From: CAWCPR01 sp963797475
GTDB lineage: Bacteria; Chloroflexota; Anaerolineae; Anaerolineales; UBA4823
Length of the DNA: 64,000 nt
Direction of reading: 5' to 3'
Assembly (NCBI GenBank): GCA_963797475.1
Contig: CAWCPR010000001.1
Span: 1,612,001-1,676,000, forward strand
Under the pieces are notes generated by a model. That model was not told the origin of the DNA, searched no databases, and saw only the letters and a list, made by a program, of their open reading frames with translations. This document shows positions 8,106 through 16,843 of this stretch, one piece after another. The number at the start of each line of letters is the position of its first letter. Position 1 is the stretch's first letter. A program made the translations under genes and the position numbers.

Positions 8106-9524
8106 ATGGACGTGACATCCCTTGCCATCAGTGAAGCCGCCGACTTAATTAAAAAAGGCGAAATCTCCCCTGTCGAGTTAACCCAGGCTCACCTGGACCG
8201 AATTAAGACGCTGGAGCCTCGCTTAAATTGTTTTATTACCTTGACCGCCGAGCGCGCTCTGCAAGATGCCCTCCAGGCGGAAAGCGAGATCCGAGAAGGC
8301 GCTTATCGCGGCCGGTTGCAAGGGATCCCGCTGGCGTTGAAGGACCTGTTCGATACGGCTGGGATACGCACAACAGCGGGAAGCAAGTTTTTCGCCGAGC
8401 GAGTCCCTCAGGAAGATGCCGCGGTCGTGAAAAAACTCAGAGCCGCCGGCGCCATCCTGCTTGGCAAGCTGAACATGCACGAGATCGCCCTGGGCGTGAC
8501 CAATGTCAATCCGCATTACGGCCCTTGCCGGAATCCCTGGTCGCTCGAACGCATTTCCGGTGGGTCGTCCGGCGGCTCGGCTGCTGCCCTGGCCGCCCGC
8601 TTGTGCCTGGGCGCCCTGGGCAGCGATACCGGCGGGTCCATTCGCATCCCGGCTTCCCTGTGCGGAGTGGTGGGCTTGAAGCCTACCTTTGGCCGGGTCA
8701 GCCTGCTGGGGGTGACCCCGCTGAGCTGGAACCTGGACCACGCCGGTCCGATGGCGCGCCGGGTGCTGGATGCCGGCCTGCTGCTGCAAGCTATCGCCGG
8801 GTACGACCCGCTGGATCCCTATTCACTGGATGTCCCGGTAAGCGACTACCTTACGGGCATACCGGCGGGGATCAAAGGCTGGCGGATTGGGCTGGCGGAT
8901 GACGAATTTTTCCAGGAGACGGAACCGGAGGTACGCCAGGCAGTGGAGGCGGCTGCTGAGGTCTTCAAGAGTCTGGGCGGGCGGTTGAGCCGGTTGGAGG
9001 TCCCCATGGCGCGCCAGGCTGCCCAGGCGAACGGCCTGATGGTGACCAGCGACGCGGCAGCTTACCACCAGGAACGGCTGCGAAGTGAACCGGAGAAATT
9101 CGGGGCCGATGTGCGCCAGCGCCTGGAGAACGGCGCGGCTTATACTTCCACAGAATACATCCTGGCGCGGCGCACCCAGACCCTGGCGCGGCGCCAGTTT
9201 GAACAGATCTTCGAGGCCTGCGACCTGCTGCTTTTGCCGGCGACCGCCGTGACCGCTCCGCTCATCGAAGGCCCGGACGCGGTCGAGCAGGCCCGCCGCC
9301 TGACGCGCTACACAGCCCCATTTAACCTGACCGGTTTTCCGGCGCTATCCTTGCCATGCGGTTTTTCCGCCGGACTGCCGGTCGGTCTGCAGATCGTCGC
9401 CCCGCCCTGGGCAGAGGACCGGCTGCTGCGCGGCGCACACGCTTACGAACAGGCGACCACCTGGCACCGGGTGGAGCCGCACATTCTAATAAATTCGGAA
9501 AACCATGTTATCAACAACCACTAG
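8106..9524 (+). CDS. Amidase-signature enzyme, GatA-like
   Basis: This 472-residue amidase carries the Ser-cisSer-Lys triad at Lys79, Ser154 and Ser178, the same numbering as Staphylococcus aureus GatA. The block GGSSGGSAAALAARLCLGA and the following DTGGSIRIPAS are intact. It may be the A subunit of Asp-tRNA(Asn)/Glu-tRNA(Gln) amidotransferase, hydrolysing glutamine to supply ammonia. However, gatB and gatC are not adjacent, so a free-standing amidase is also possible. Its last 20 bp overlap the start of the acetyltransferase gene. Confidence 0.85.
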   Translation: MDVTSLAISEAADLIKKGEISPVELTQAHLDRIKTLEPRLNCFITLTAERALQDALQAESEIREGAYRGRLQGIPLALKDLFDTAGIRTTAGSKFFAERVPQEDAAVVKKLRAAGAILLGKLNMHEIALGVTNVNPHYGPCRNPWSLERISGGSSGGSAAALAARLCLGALGSDTGGSIRIPASLCGVVGLKPTFGRVSLLGVTPLSWNLDHAGPMARRVLDAGLLLQAIAGYDPLDPYSLDVPVSDYLTGIPAGIKGWRIGLADDEFFQETEPEVRQAVEAAAEVFKSLGGRLSRLEVPMARQAAQANGLMVTSDAAAYHQERLRSEPEKFGADVRQRLENGAAYTSTEYILARRTQTLARRQFEQIFEACDLLLLPATAVTAPLIEGPDAVEQARRLTRYTAPFNLTGFPALSLPCGFSAGLPVGLQIVAPPWAEDRLLRGAHAYEQATTWHRVEPHILINSENHVINNH

Positions 9525-10863
9525 AAAAAAGCTTCTCTTGCAAGAGCTTGGCGATGGCCTGATCTTACGCCGGTCCACCTCGGAGGATGCTGAGGCTCTG
9601 TCGGAATTCAATGCCATGATCCATGGCGATATGGCGGAGAAAAAACCGGACACACGTGTGGGGGTGTGGGTCCGCGATTTACTGACGAAACCCCACCCGA
9701 CCTTCGGGAGCGGCGATTTCACGATCGTGGAAGATTCGCACAGCGGTCAGATCGTCTCCTCGCTGAATCTAATCTCGCAAACCTGGGCGTACGCCGGGAT
9801 CCAATTTGGCGTTGGCAGGCCGGAGCTGGTTGGCACACACCCGGACTACCGCAACCGGGGCCTGGTTCGCGCCCAATTTGATGTGGCCCACCAGTGGAGC
9901 GCCGCCCGCGGCGAGAAAGCCCAGGCGATCACCGGGATACCGTACTATTACCGCCAATTTGGTTACGAAATGTGCCTGCCTTTAGAGGGCGGCCGGTCGG
10001 GTTTTAAGCCGCAGGTCCCCAGGCTTAAAGAAGGGGAGCAGGAACCTTACCGGGTAAGGCCGGCGGTAGAAGACGACATCCCTTTCATCGCGCAGTTGTA
10101 CCAGCAGGCATGCCAGCGCTACCTGGTGAGCTGCATCCGAGATGAGGCGCTCTGGCGTTACGAGATAACCGGCAAGAGCAGTCAAAATGTCGATCGCAGG
10201 GAGATCCTGCTGATCGAGACGCCGCAAGGAGAGCCGGTAGGCTACCTGGCGCATCCCGGGATGTTATGGGGATATATGATGGCGGCAGTCGCCTATGAGA
10301 TCAAAGCGGGCGTTTCCTGGGCTGCTGTTACCCCCACCATCATCCGCTTTCTGTACCAAACCGGCGAGAGGTTGGCGATCGAAGAGAAAAAACGAGAAGA
10401 TTTTGCTGCGTTTGGTTTCTATATGGGCGCGGAGCACCCGGTTTACCAGGTGTTGCACGACAGTTTGCCGCGCGAGCGCAAGCCCTATGCCTGGTATGTA
10501 CGCATCCACGACTTGCCTGGATTTTTGGCGCATGTCGCCCCGGTGCTAGAATCACGGCTGAAAAATTCGCTCTTAAGCGGGCACAGCGGCGAATTGAAGC
10601 TGACCTTCTACCGCAGCGGCCTGCACCTTGTTTTCGAGCGAGGCAGGCTGGAAAAGGTCGAGCCCTGGCAGCCAGCCCCACAGGGACACTCAGGCGATGC
10701 GGCCTTCCCAGAATTAACCTTCTTGCAATTGGTTTTTGGTTACCGTTCCCTGGATGAATTACGATACGCATTCCCGGATTGCTGGTATAAGAATGACCAG
10801 GTCTATGCATTGTTGACAGCGCTCTTCCCAAAGATGTATTCTGAGATATGGCCGGTTTCCTGA
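9505..10863 (+). CDS. GNAT-family N-acetyltransferase, Eis-like architecture
   Basis: In this 452-residue protein the N-terminal part (about residues 15-160) carries a GNAT fold with VGTHPDYRNRGLVRAQFD, the acetyl-CoA binding signature V-x-T-x-P-x-x-R-x-x-G. A second region up to about 320 and a C-terminal sterol-carrier-like part (about 350-452, GELKLTFYRSGLHLVFERG) give the two-GNAT plus SCP2 layout seen in Eis-type enzymes. Substrate unknown; Eis acetylates amines. It overlaps the amidase gene by 20 bp and the next gene at TGATG, so these three genes are cotranscribed. Confidence 0.82.
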   Translation: MLSTTTRKKLLLQELGDGLILRRSTSEDAEALSEFNAMIHGDMAEKKPDTRVGVWVRDLLTKPHPTFGSGDFTIVEDSHSGQIVSSLNLISQTWAYAGIQFGVGRPELVGTHPDYRNRGLVRAQFDVAHQWSAARGEKAQAITGIPYYYRQFGYEMCLPLEGGRSGFKPQVPRLKEGEQEPYRVRPAVEDDIPFIAQLYQQACQRYLVSCIRDEALWRYEITGKSSQNVDRREILLIETPQGEPVGYLAHPGMLWGYMMAAVAYEIKAGVSWAAVTPTIIRFLYQTGERLAIEEKKREDFAAFGFYMGAEHPVYQVLHDSLPRERKPYAWYVRIHDLPGFLAHVAPVLESRLKNSLLSGHSGELKLTFYRSGLHLVFERGRLEKVEPWQPAPQGHSGDAAFPELTFLQLVFGYRSLDELRYAFPDCWYKNDQVYALLTALFPKMYSEIWPVS

Positions 10864-11477
10864 TGCAAGACAAAGCGAGCCCGGCGGGGATCACCCTGGG
10901 AGTCATCGCCGACACCCACATCCCTGACCGGGCCAAACATCTGCACCCTCAGATCCAAATGGTTTTTCAGCAAGCCGGCGTGTCTGCGATTTTACACGCC
11001 GGCGACATCTCCACCCCCAGCGTGATAGCGCAGCTTTCCAGGACCGCCCCTGTATATGCCATCCGGGGGAATCGGGACTGGCTTTTCATCCGCAGCCTAC
11101 CCCTGACCCGCCGCCTGAGTTTCAACGGAGCAACCATCGTCCTGACTTACGGGCATGGCCGTTGGAGGGATTACATTGCGGATCGTATTTATTACATGCT
11201 GCACGGATACCGCCTGGAACGATTTTCTGGCCGGCTGTTGACCGCCTTCCCAATGGCCCAGGCGATTGTGTTCGGGCACACCCATCGACCGCTCAACGTA
11301 CGAGTAAATGGACTTCTCCTGTTTAACCCAGGCTCGCCGCATTTCCCCGAACAAAAAAATCAAGCCCCCAGCATCGGACTCATACACATCCCGGCTGGGG
11401 GCCGTGAAATTCAGGGAGAAATAATCGAGCTTTTACCGCCAGACCGCTGCTACAACGGCTCGGCGGTTTCTACATAG
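10863..11477 (+). CDS. YfcE/MJ0936-type metallophosphoesterase
   Basis: The protein has 204 residues from the ATG that overlaps the upstream stop (TGATG); an in-frame ATG 15 bases earlier also exists. Motifs in order: GVIADTHIPD (first metal Asp and His), LHAGDIS, IRGNRDW and GHTHRP, then LLFNPGSP. The usual GNCD reads GNRD, a common variant. This small phosphodiesterase family acts on artificial phosphodiesters or cyclic nucleotides; the natural substrate is unknown. It converges with ilvE, and the two genes overlap tail-to-tail by 28 bp. Confidence 0.85.
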   Translation: MQDKASPAGITLGVIADTHIPDRAKHLHPQIQMVFQQAGVSAILHAGDISTPSVIAQLSRTAPVYAIRGNRDWLFIRSLPLTRRLSFNGATIVLTYGHGRWRDYIADRIYYMLHGYRLERFSGRLLTAFPMAQAIVFGHTHRPLNVRVNGLLLFNPGSPHFPEQKNQAPSIGLIHIPAGGREIQGEIIELLPPDRCYNGSAVST

Positions 11478-12391
11478 ACCGGCGTATTCCAGCGGCTGTA
11501 TTTGGCTACGCGGCCGCGCACCACATCGGTAAACAACGCTCGCAATTGCGCGGTAATTGGCCCCATTTCACCGGACCCAATTTCGCGGTGATCCACCTTC
11601 GTCACCGCGGTGATCTGGGCCGCAGTCCCTGTCATGAAAAACTCATCGCACAAATAAACTTCCGTGCGGTCGATCACGCGCTCGGCAACCGGGATGCCGA
11701 GATCCCGCTGGGCCAGCTCCAATACCGTCCGGCGCGTAATGCCTTCCAGGATGTTCTCGGTGACAGGCGGCGTGATCAGCGTCCCATTTCGCACCATGAA
11801 AATATTTTCGGCGCTCCCCTCCGAAACGTGGCCATCCTGGGTGAGCACGAGCGCTTCGTCGAAACCTGAACGGACAGCATCCGTCTTAATCAGTGCAGAA
11901 TTGGCGTACGCGCCGCTGATTTTGCCGCGAGCCGGGATCATGTTGTCGTCCACACGCCGCCAGGAGGAGAAGGTGACGTGCGCATTGGTGTCGTTGTCCA
12001 CGTAGCGGTCAAATGGCAGGGCGACAATCGAGATCTCGTCTTGTAAATCGTGCAGCCTGACGCCGATGATCTCATCGGCCTTGTACGCCAGGGGGCGAAT
12101 GTAAACATCGCAGCGATAACCTTCCGTTTGCAGCAGCTCAATCGTGGTTTGGGCCAGGTCTTCCGGGCTTAATCCAAAATCCATGCAAAGGAGCCTGGCG
12201 GAGTCCAGGAATCTGCGGTAATGATCGTGCGGGCGAAACAGGAATAGCTGCTCTTTGTCTGGATTCCAATAACTGCGTAAGCCGGCGAATGCAGCAGTCC
12301 CGTAATTCAACGCGTGGGTCAGCACGCCAACTTTTGCCTCAGAATACGGCACGATTTTGCCGTGAAAATATGCGTGTTTGGGAAGCTCCAT
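11450..12391 (-). CDS. ilvE: Branched-chain amino acid aminotransferase
   Basis: This 313-residue class IV PLP enzyme has the normal IlvE length. GKIVPYSEAKVGVLTHALNYGT at the N-terminus, KISGAYANSALIKTDA with the PLP lysine, the EGSAENIFMV block and EILEGITRRTVLELA are characteristic. It catalyses the last step of Leu, Ile and Val synthesis in the cytoplasm. Start: AGGAGGTAG nine bases upstream of the ATG. An extended -10 promoter lies inside a palindrome at 12437-12455, suggesting repression. Confidence 0.93.
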   Translation of the reverse strand: MELPKHAYFHGKIVPYSEAKVGVLTHALNYGTAAFAGLRSYWNPDKEQLFLFRPHDHYRRFLDSARLLCMDFGLSPEDLAQTTIELLQTEGYRCDVYIRPLAYKADEIIGVRLHDLQDEISIVALPFDRYVDNDTNAHVTFSSWRRVDDNMIPARGKISGAYANSALIKTDAVRSGFDEALVLTQDGHVSEGSAENIFMVRNGTLITPPVTENILEGITRRTVLELAQRDLGIPVAERVIDRTEVYLCDEFFMTGTAAQITAVTKVDHREIGSGEMGPITAQLRALFTDVVRGRVAKYSRWNTPVYVETAEPL

Positions 12392-12436
12392 GATTCGACT
12401 ACCTCCTGTGGTTTGGACAGTAATGGAAAACCAGCG

Positions 12437-12455
12437 CAGGTGATTATAACACCTG
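12437..12455 (-). promoter_or_regulatory. ilvE extended -10 embedded in a palindrome
   Basis: CAGGTG (12437-12442) and CACCTG (12450-12455) form a perfect inverted repeat around ATTATAA. On the minus strand this reads TG-T-TATAAT, an extended -10 element (TATAAT from 12448 to 12443) 46 bases before the ilvE start. No good -35 box is visible. The arrangement suggests an operator over the promoter core. Confidence 0.55.
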
Positions 12456-12494
12456 GAAAACCTACAGAAACCGGGATGAGCGCCGAAAGAGCCG

Positions 12495-12523
12495 TTGGCA
12501 AAGACTTTTCCAAATTGTATGCT
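12495..12523 (+). promoter_or_regulatory. Promoter of the 12.6-14.8 kb operon
   Basis: TTGGCA (12495-12500) and TATGCT (12518-12523) with a 17-bp spacer. It lies about 97 bases before the ATG at 12620. Confidence 0.5.
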
Positions 12524-12619
12524 GGGGGTATACTCAAGGCTAATCTTTGAGAGTTAATTGTCCCCAAGATCATCTTCGAGCCTGCATTCCGTTGTCTCGA
12601 ACCACTCAGGAATTCACCT

Positions 12620-13519
12620 ATGAAACATGCAATCAGCATTAGCATTGGTACCTCCAAACGCGACAAAGCCGTCGAAATTGAGCTGCTGGGTGAAAAGGTC
12701 CTCATCGAACGGCGCGGGACGGATGGCGATATGGAAAAAGCTGCCCAGCTCTACCGGGAATTGGATGGGAAAGTGGACGCATTTGGCGTTGGAGGCGCCG
12801 ACCTGGGCGTCATGGTCGACAACCAATGGTATCCACTCTATTCCGTCAGCCCAATGATCCGCTACGCCCAAAAAACGCCGGTGGTGGACGGCGCCGGATT
12901 AAAAAATACCCTGGAAAACCACCTGGCAGAATTTATTGACGCCCATATAGGAGATTATGTCCGGGACAAAAAAGCCTTTATAACCGTTGGCGTGGACCGT
13001 TGGGGGATGGCTACATCTTTTCTGAAAGCGGGTTATGAATGCGTGTTCGGTGATTTTATGTTCTCTTTGGGCCTGCCTATTGCTCTGCACAATGAAGCAA
13101 GCCTGAAAAGACTGGCGGCGCTGTTAATGCCGGTCGCCGGGCGCCTGCCGTTCAAATGGATCTATCCAATCGGCGATGAACAGGAAAAACGCATCCCCAA
13201 ATGGGAGAAATACTATCAATGGGCGACTGTGATCGCCGGCGACTGCCACTATATTAAACGCCATATGCCAGACCGGTTGGCAGGCAAAGTGATTGCCACC
13301 AACACAACCACACCGGCGGATGTCGAACTCTTTCGCCAGGCGGGCGTCAAGTACCTGGTTACTTCAACCCCGGTCCTGGACGGACGCTCCTTTGGCACGA
13401 ACATGATGGAAGCCGCCCTGGTGGCGGTCGCCGGCAAAGGTCGAAAGCTGACGAACGCCGAGCTCAACCAGCTTTTGGATGAGCTGGGTTTCGAACCCCA
13501 GATGCAGGAGTTAAATTAA
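12620..13519 (+). CDS. Conserved protein of the quinate-5-dehydrogenase-like annotation group
   Basis: This 299-residue protein opens MKHAISISIGTSKRD. It contains DAFGVGGADLGVMV, KTPVVDGAGLKNTLE and a late VIATNTTTPADVELFRQAG-VKYLVTSTP segment. Relatives in Chloroflexota and Firmicutes are often labelled quinate 5-dehydrogenase, but I see no clear NAD-binding GxGxxG/A and treat that name as provisional. It is followed two bases later by a nucleotidyltransferase-like gene starting GTG, so the two proteins likely act together. Start: ATG after AGGAATTCACCT. Confidence 0.8.
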   Translation: MKHAISISIGTSKRDKAVEIELLGEKVLIERRGTDGDMEKAAQLYRELDGKVDAFGVGGADLGVMVDNQWYPLYSVSPMIRYAQKTPVVDGAGLKNTLENHLAEFIDAHIGDYVRDKKAFITVGVDRWGMATSFLKAGYECVFGDFMFSLGLPIALHNEASLKRLAALLMPVAGRLPFKWIYPIGDEQEKRIPKWEKYYQWATVIAGDCHYIKRHMPDRLAGKVIATNTTTPADVELFRQAGVKYLVTSTPVLDGRSFGTNMMEAALVAVAGKGRKLTNAELNQLLDELGFEPQMQELN

Positions 13520-13520
13520 A

Positions 13521-14297
13521 GTGGACGCTGTTGTGACCGCAGGGGGCATCCCCCAACCCGGAGAACCTTTATATGATTACACCCAGGGTAACTATAAAGC
13601 GTTATTGGATATCTCTGGGAAACCCATGATCCAGTGGGTATTGGACGCATTATGCGAAGCCGAAACCGTGGATCGTATCATCATCGTCGGCCTTCCGGAA
13701 AACAGTGGGGTGACATGCTCCAAAATCAGCGCTTACCTTCCTTCAGAAGGTTCCTTATTGGGTAACATACGAGCCGGGGTCAAAAAGCTGGTGGAGATCG
13801 ATCCTCTGGCGCACCACGTTTTGGTCGTTTCATCCGATATCCCAGCGATCACGAAAGAAATGGTGGATTGGGTGGTCAATACCGCCAAGAAAACCGACGA
13901 GGATGTTTATTACAATATCATTACGCGCCAGGTGATGGAATCCCGTTTCCCGACCTCGAAACGCTCTTATACCCGCTTACAGGATATCGAGGTGTGCGGG
14001 GGAGACATGAATGTCATCCGCTCCATGACGGTAACCTCCAACGATGCGCTTTGGGAGCGCATTATCTCCGCGCGCAAAAACGTATTTAAACAGGCCTCTT
14101 TAATCGGCTTCGATACACTGATCCTGCTATTACTGCGGCGCATCAACCTGGATCAAGCGGTGAAAAAGGTGACCCGGCGGGTGAAGCTGAGCGGGAGGGC
14201 GATCATCTGCCCGTACGCCGAGGTGGGTATGGACGTAGACAAGCCCCACCAATTGGAGATCATGCGCGCCGACCTGCAAAGCCGCATCTCTGCATGA
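13521..14297 (+). CDS. MobA-like NTP transferase domain protein
   Basis: The protein has 258 residues and a GTG start. The N-terminus MDAVVTAGGIPQPGE followed by NYKALLDISGKPMIQWVLDAL is the nucleotidyltransferase signature (AGG...K...GKPM). HVLVVSSDIPAITKEMVDWVV provides the metal-binding Asp. The C-terminal DVDKPHQLEIMRADL is typical of MobA/IspD-like proteins. It probably transfers a nucleotide to a phosphorylated small molecule; which one is not evident. It sits 1 bp after the upstream gene and overlaps the PAP2 gene by 4 bp (ATGA). Confidence 0.82.
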   Translation: MDAVVTAGGIPQPGEPLYDYTQGNYKALLDISGKPMIQWVLDALCEAETVDRIIIVGLPENSGVTCSKISAYLPSEGSLLGNIRAGVKKLVEIDPLAHHVLVVSSDIPAITKEMVDWVVNTAKKTDEDVYYNIITRQVMESRFPTSKRSYTRLQDIEVCGGDMNVIRSMTVTSNDALWERIISARKNVFKQASLIGFDTLILLLLRRINLDQAVKKVTRRVKLSGRAIICPYAEVGMDVDKPHQLEIMRADLQSRISA

Positions 14298-14815
14298 TTA
14301 GAAGGCTGCTCGAACTGGACGCTCGGCACACGCAGCGCTTGAACATCGCCGAAAATCCGGGCCCCAGGCGAAGCATTGCGGCTGTACTGGCGCATTCCGG
14401 AGATTCCTGGTTCTGGCTGGCAGGGCTTGGGGCTTTATGGTGGTTGGGAACAGACTTCTGGAAAGCGCGTGCCATCGTCCTGGGCGCTGGCGTGCTGCTC
14501 ACCGCTGTGCTCGTCATCGGGATCAAATTTACGGTCCGCCGCCGCCGTCCTGAAGGAGAATGGGGGAACATCTATCGCAGCACTGACCCGCATTCTTTTC
14601 CCTCGGGTCACGCAGCGCGCTCGATGATGCTGGCCGTGCTCGCCATCGGGTTGGGGCCCTCCTGGTTTGGCGTGATGATCGCACTTTGGGCTCCCCTGGT
14701 GCCTCTTGCCCGAGTGGCAATGGGCGTACATTACCTCTCCGACGTAATTGCCGGCGCAGTTATAGGAATTGCAATGGGATTGATCACCCTGCGGCTTTTC
14801 TCGCTCGCTCTCTAG
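14294..14815 (+). CDS. PAP2-family membrane phosphatase
   Basis: This 173-residue protein has about four or five membrane helices. The PAP2 catalytic motifs are KFTVRRRRP (residues 77-85), PSGHAAR and the RVAMGVHYLSDV block. Such enzymes hydrolyse lipid phosphates such as undecaprenyl pyrophosphate or phosphatidate at the membrane. It is translationally coupled to the MobA-like gene, which hints that the cassette handles a nucleotide- or lipid-linked phosphate metabolite. It converges with the PGI/PMI gene. Confidence 0.88.
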   Translation: MIRRLLELDARHTQRLNIAENPGPRRSIAAVLAHSGDSWFWLAGLGALWWLGTDFWKARAIVLGAGVLLTAVLVIGIKFTVRRRRPEGEWGNIYRSTDPHSFPSGHAARSMMLAVLAIGLGPSWFGVMIALWAPLVPLARVAMGVHYLSDVIAGAVIGIAMGLITLRLFSLAL

Positions 14816-14824
14816 AGCCGCTCT

Positions 14825-15898
14825 TTAGCGTGCAGACCCTGCCATTTGCATCTCGGCTTTGAATTGTTCCAAGGCATCCACGGGGGTAGGGTCAACGTCG
14901 TAGAGCATCGCCAGGTAATAGGCGACATAATCCCCATAATGTAAAGCTGTCCACAAATGAGCCAGGCGTGTGTCGCCTTGAGCTTCGACCGAATCAGTCG
15001 CAATGCCTTCCAGCATTAAGCTGCGCTGGGTGAGCTCGAGGCGCATGCGGTTGCGCGGGTGATCGGAGGGGGAGCGCAAGAAGATCACGATGCACTTGGA
15101 AAGCAAGTCTTCCGGATTTTGGCTGCCAGCAAGCGTGTTGTGATCGGCCTCCGGCAGAAATTCGAACTGCGCCCAGGCCTTGGCGAGCTCGCTGGTTTGG
15201 CCTTTCCAGCGCCGAGCGACGGGAGCCAGGATGCCCGAACCCATCACAGTCACCCAGTGATCCATTAACTGGCCCGCCAGTCGTTTTGCAGAGTTGCTGG
15301 TGACGGGGACTTCGGCCTGCAGCCTGGATTGCTGCTGGCGCATGGACTGGACGGCGCTTTTGATCTCGTCGGCCGGGTTAGGGAGCAAGCCCAGGCGGGA
15401 GAGCGCTGCAGCCAGCAAGCCAAACGAAAAGCCCACCGCCGCCCGCGGCTGCCCGGCATGCTTAAAAGTCCATACTGGGACCCGTTTCTGGCCGGCTGCC
15501 TGCGCCAGCCTGCCGCCGGTTGTGACTGCCAGGCAGCGACAGCCTTGATTTACAGCCGCCTCGAACGAAGAAAGCGTTTCCTCTGTATTTCCGGAATGAG
15601 AGGAGACGATCACCAAAGTTTCCGATCCCTTTGCCCAGGCTGGCAAACCATAATCGCGATAAACCAGGATGGGCGCCTGCCCGTAAGGCTCGGCATACGA
15701 AGCGAGCAGGTCGGCGCCAATCGCCGAACCCCCCATCCCGCTGATCAACACCTGGCGAATTCCGCTCCATTGCGGCAGGTCCTGGCTTAATCCCAGCTCC
15801 CAGGCCTGCTGCAATTGACCGGGGAGGTTGTCAATTTGCGAAATCATATCCTGTCGATCCAAGCTGGAGAACGCCTTAAAGTCATCTAAATTAATCAT
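14825..15898 (-). CDS. Bifunctional phosphoglucose/phosphomannose isomerase
   Basis: The protein has 357 residues from ATG at 15898 (GGAG five bases upstream); a GTG two codons earlier is less well placed. A tandem SIS-domain layout is visible: VLISGMGGSAIGADLL and VIVSSHSGNTEETLSSFEAA in domain one, LPEADHNTLAGSQNPEDL in the C-terminal half. This matches the archaeal/Chloroflexi-type PGI/PMI that interconverts glucose-6-P or mannose-6-P with fructose-6-P. It feeds glycolysis and cell-wall sugar synthesis. Confidence 0.88.
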   Translation of the reverse strand: MINLDDFKAFSSLDRQDMISQIDNLPGQLQQAWELGLSQDLPQWSGIRQVLISGMGGSAIGADLLASYAEPYGQAPILVYRDYGLPAWAKGSETLVIVSSHSGNTEETLSSFEAAVNQGCRCLAVTTGGRLAQAAGQKRVPVWTFKHAGQPRAAVGFSFGLLAAALSRLGLLPNPADEIKSAVQSMRQQQSRLQAEVPVTSNSAKRLAGQLMDHWVTVMGSGILAPVARRWKGQTSELAKAWAQFEFLPEADHNTLAGSQNPEDLLSKCIVIFLRSPSDHPRNRMRLELTQRSLMLEGIATDSVEAQGDTRLAHLWTALHYGDYVAYYLAMLYDVDPTPVDALEQFKAEMQMAGSAR

Positions 15899-15998
15899 TT
15901 TCACTCCAAAATTTTATCTTCCTGATGCCAACAATCGCCGTAATCGCTCGATTTCTTCACAGACCCCGGCAGGCAAGAGCGCAATTCTCGCCTCACAT

Positions 15999-16838
15999 TC
16001 AGTGTGGCGTCGATTTGCCGGAAAGCTCAGTCACCAACCGGTACACTTTGCGGCGCGGCCAACCAGACTCATCTGCAATCTGCGCAGAAACCCTGGATGG
16101 GGAAATTCCCAACGCCAGGCTCTGCATCGCAGCGTTCCGCACACGCTCCTCCGTCCAGGATTCATCCGATCCCGGATTCCCGGCGACGACCAGGGTAAAC
16201 TCTCCACGCGGCGGCTGTTCTGTGAAGTGGGCGCGGGCTGCGCTGATCTGTCCCCGGAAAATCTCCTCGTGCAGCTTGGTCAGTTCCCGCCCTACCGCAA
16301 TCTGGCGGTCCCCCAGGGAATGCGCCAGGTCCTCCAGGGCAGCCAGCAAGCGGTGCGGAGTCTCTAAAAAGATGAGCGTATAGGGCAACGTTTTCACCTT
16401 CTCCAACAAGTTTTGCCGCTCACCTGCCTTGCGCGGCAGATAGCCCAGGTACACGAAAGCATCGGTCGGCAACCCCGAAGCGACCAGCGCGCTGAGGGGC
16501 GCCGATGGCCCTGGGATTGGGCTAACCGTGTAGCCTGCCTGCAACGCGGCGCGCACCAGCTCATAGCCCGGGTCATTCAAGGCTGGCGTGCCGGCATCCG
16601 ACACAACCGCGACATCCCCGCTCTCCAGGGCCGCTAAAATCTTTTCGATCTTGACGATCTTATTGTGTTCGTGATAGCTGGTGACGGCTGTTCGAATCTG
16701 ATAATGGTCGAGCAGCTTGCGCGTCTGGCGGGTGTCTTCTGCAGCAATCAGGGCGGCCTCCCTTAAGATGCGCAGAGCGCGGGCGCTGATATCTTCCAGG
16801 TTACCGATCGGCGTTGCAACCAGGTATAAGGCGCCCAC
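15999..16838 (-). CDS. rsmI: 16S rRNA (cytidine(1402)-2'-O)-methyltransferase
   Basis: The protein has 279 residues from GTG at 16838; the frame is open further upstream but would overlap the preceding gene and precede the conserved start GALYLVATPIGNLEDIS. The tetrapyrrole-methylase signature GDVAVVSDAGTPALNDPG and IPGPSAPLSALVASGLP bind SAM. FLETPHRLLAALEDL and GRELTKLHEEIFRG are RsmI-specific. It methylates C1402 of 16S rRNA. It starts five bases after the stop of the lipoprotein gene on the same strand. Confidence 0.92.
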   Translation of the reverse strand: MGALYLVATPIGNLEDISARALRILREAALIAAEDTRQTRKLLDHYQIRTAVTSYHEHNKIVKIEKILAALESGDVAVVSDAGTPALNDPGYELVRAALQAGYTVSPIPGPSAPLSALVASGLPTDAFVYLGYLPRKAGERQNLLEKVKTLPYTLIFLETPHRLLAALEDLAHSLGDRQIAVGRELTKLHEEIFRGQISAARAHFTEQPPRGEFTLVVAGNPGSDESWTEERVRNAAMQSLALGISPSRVSAQIADESGWPRRKVYRLVTELSGKSTPH

Positions 16839-16843
16839 GATCT

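Noticed and set aside
8106..9524. Calling the amidase gatA outright
   Set aside because: The triad numbering fits GatA, but gatB/gatC are absent nearby, so a stand-alone amidase remains possible.
15905..15998. Short minus-strand frame ending ERLRRLLASGR between rsmI and the PGI/PMI gene
   Set aside because: It looks coding-like but is only about 30 codons, out of frame with rsmI, without start signals; possibly a relic tail.
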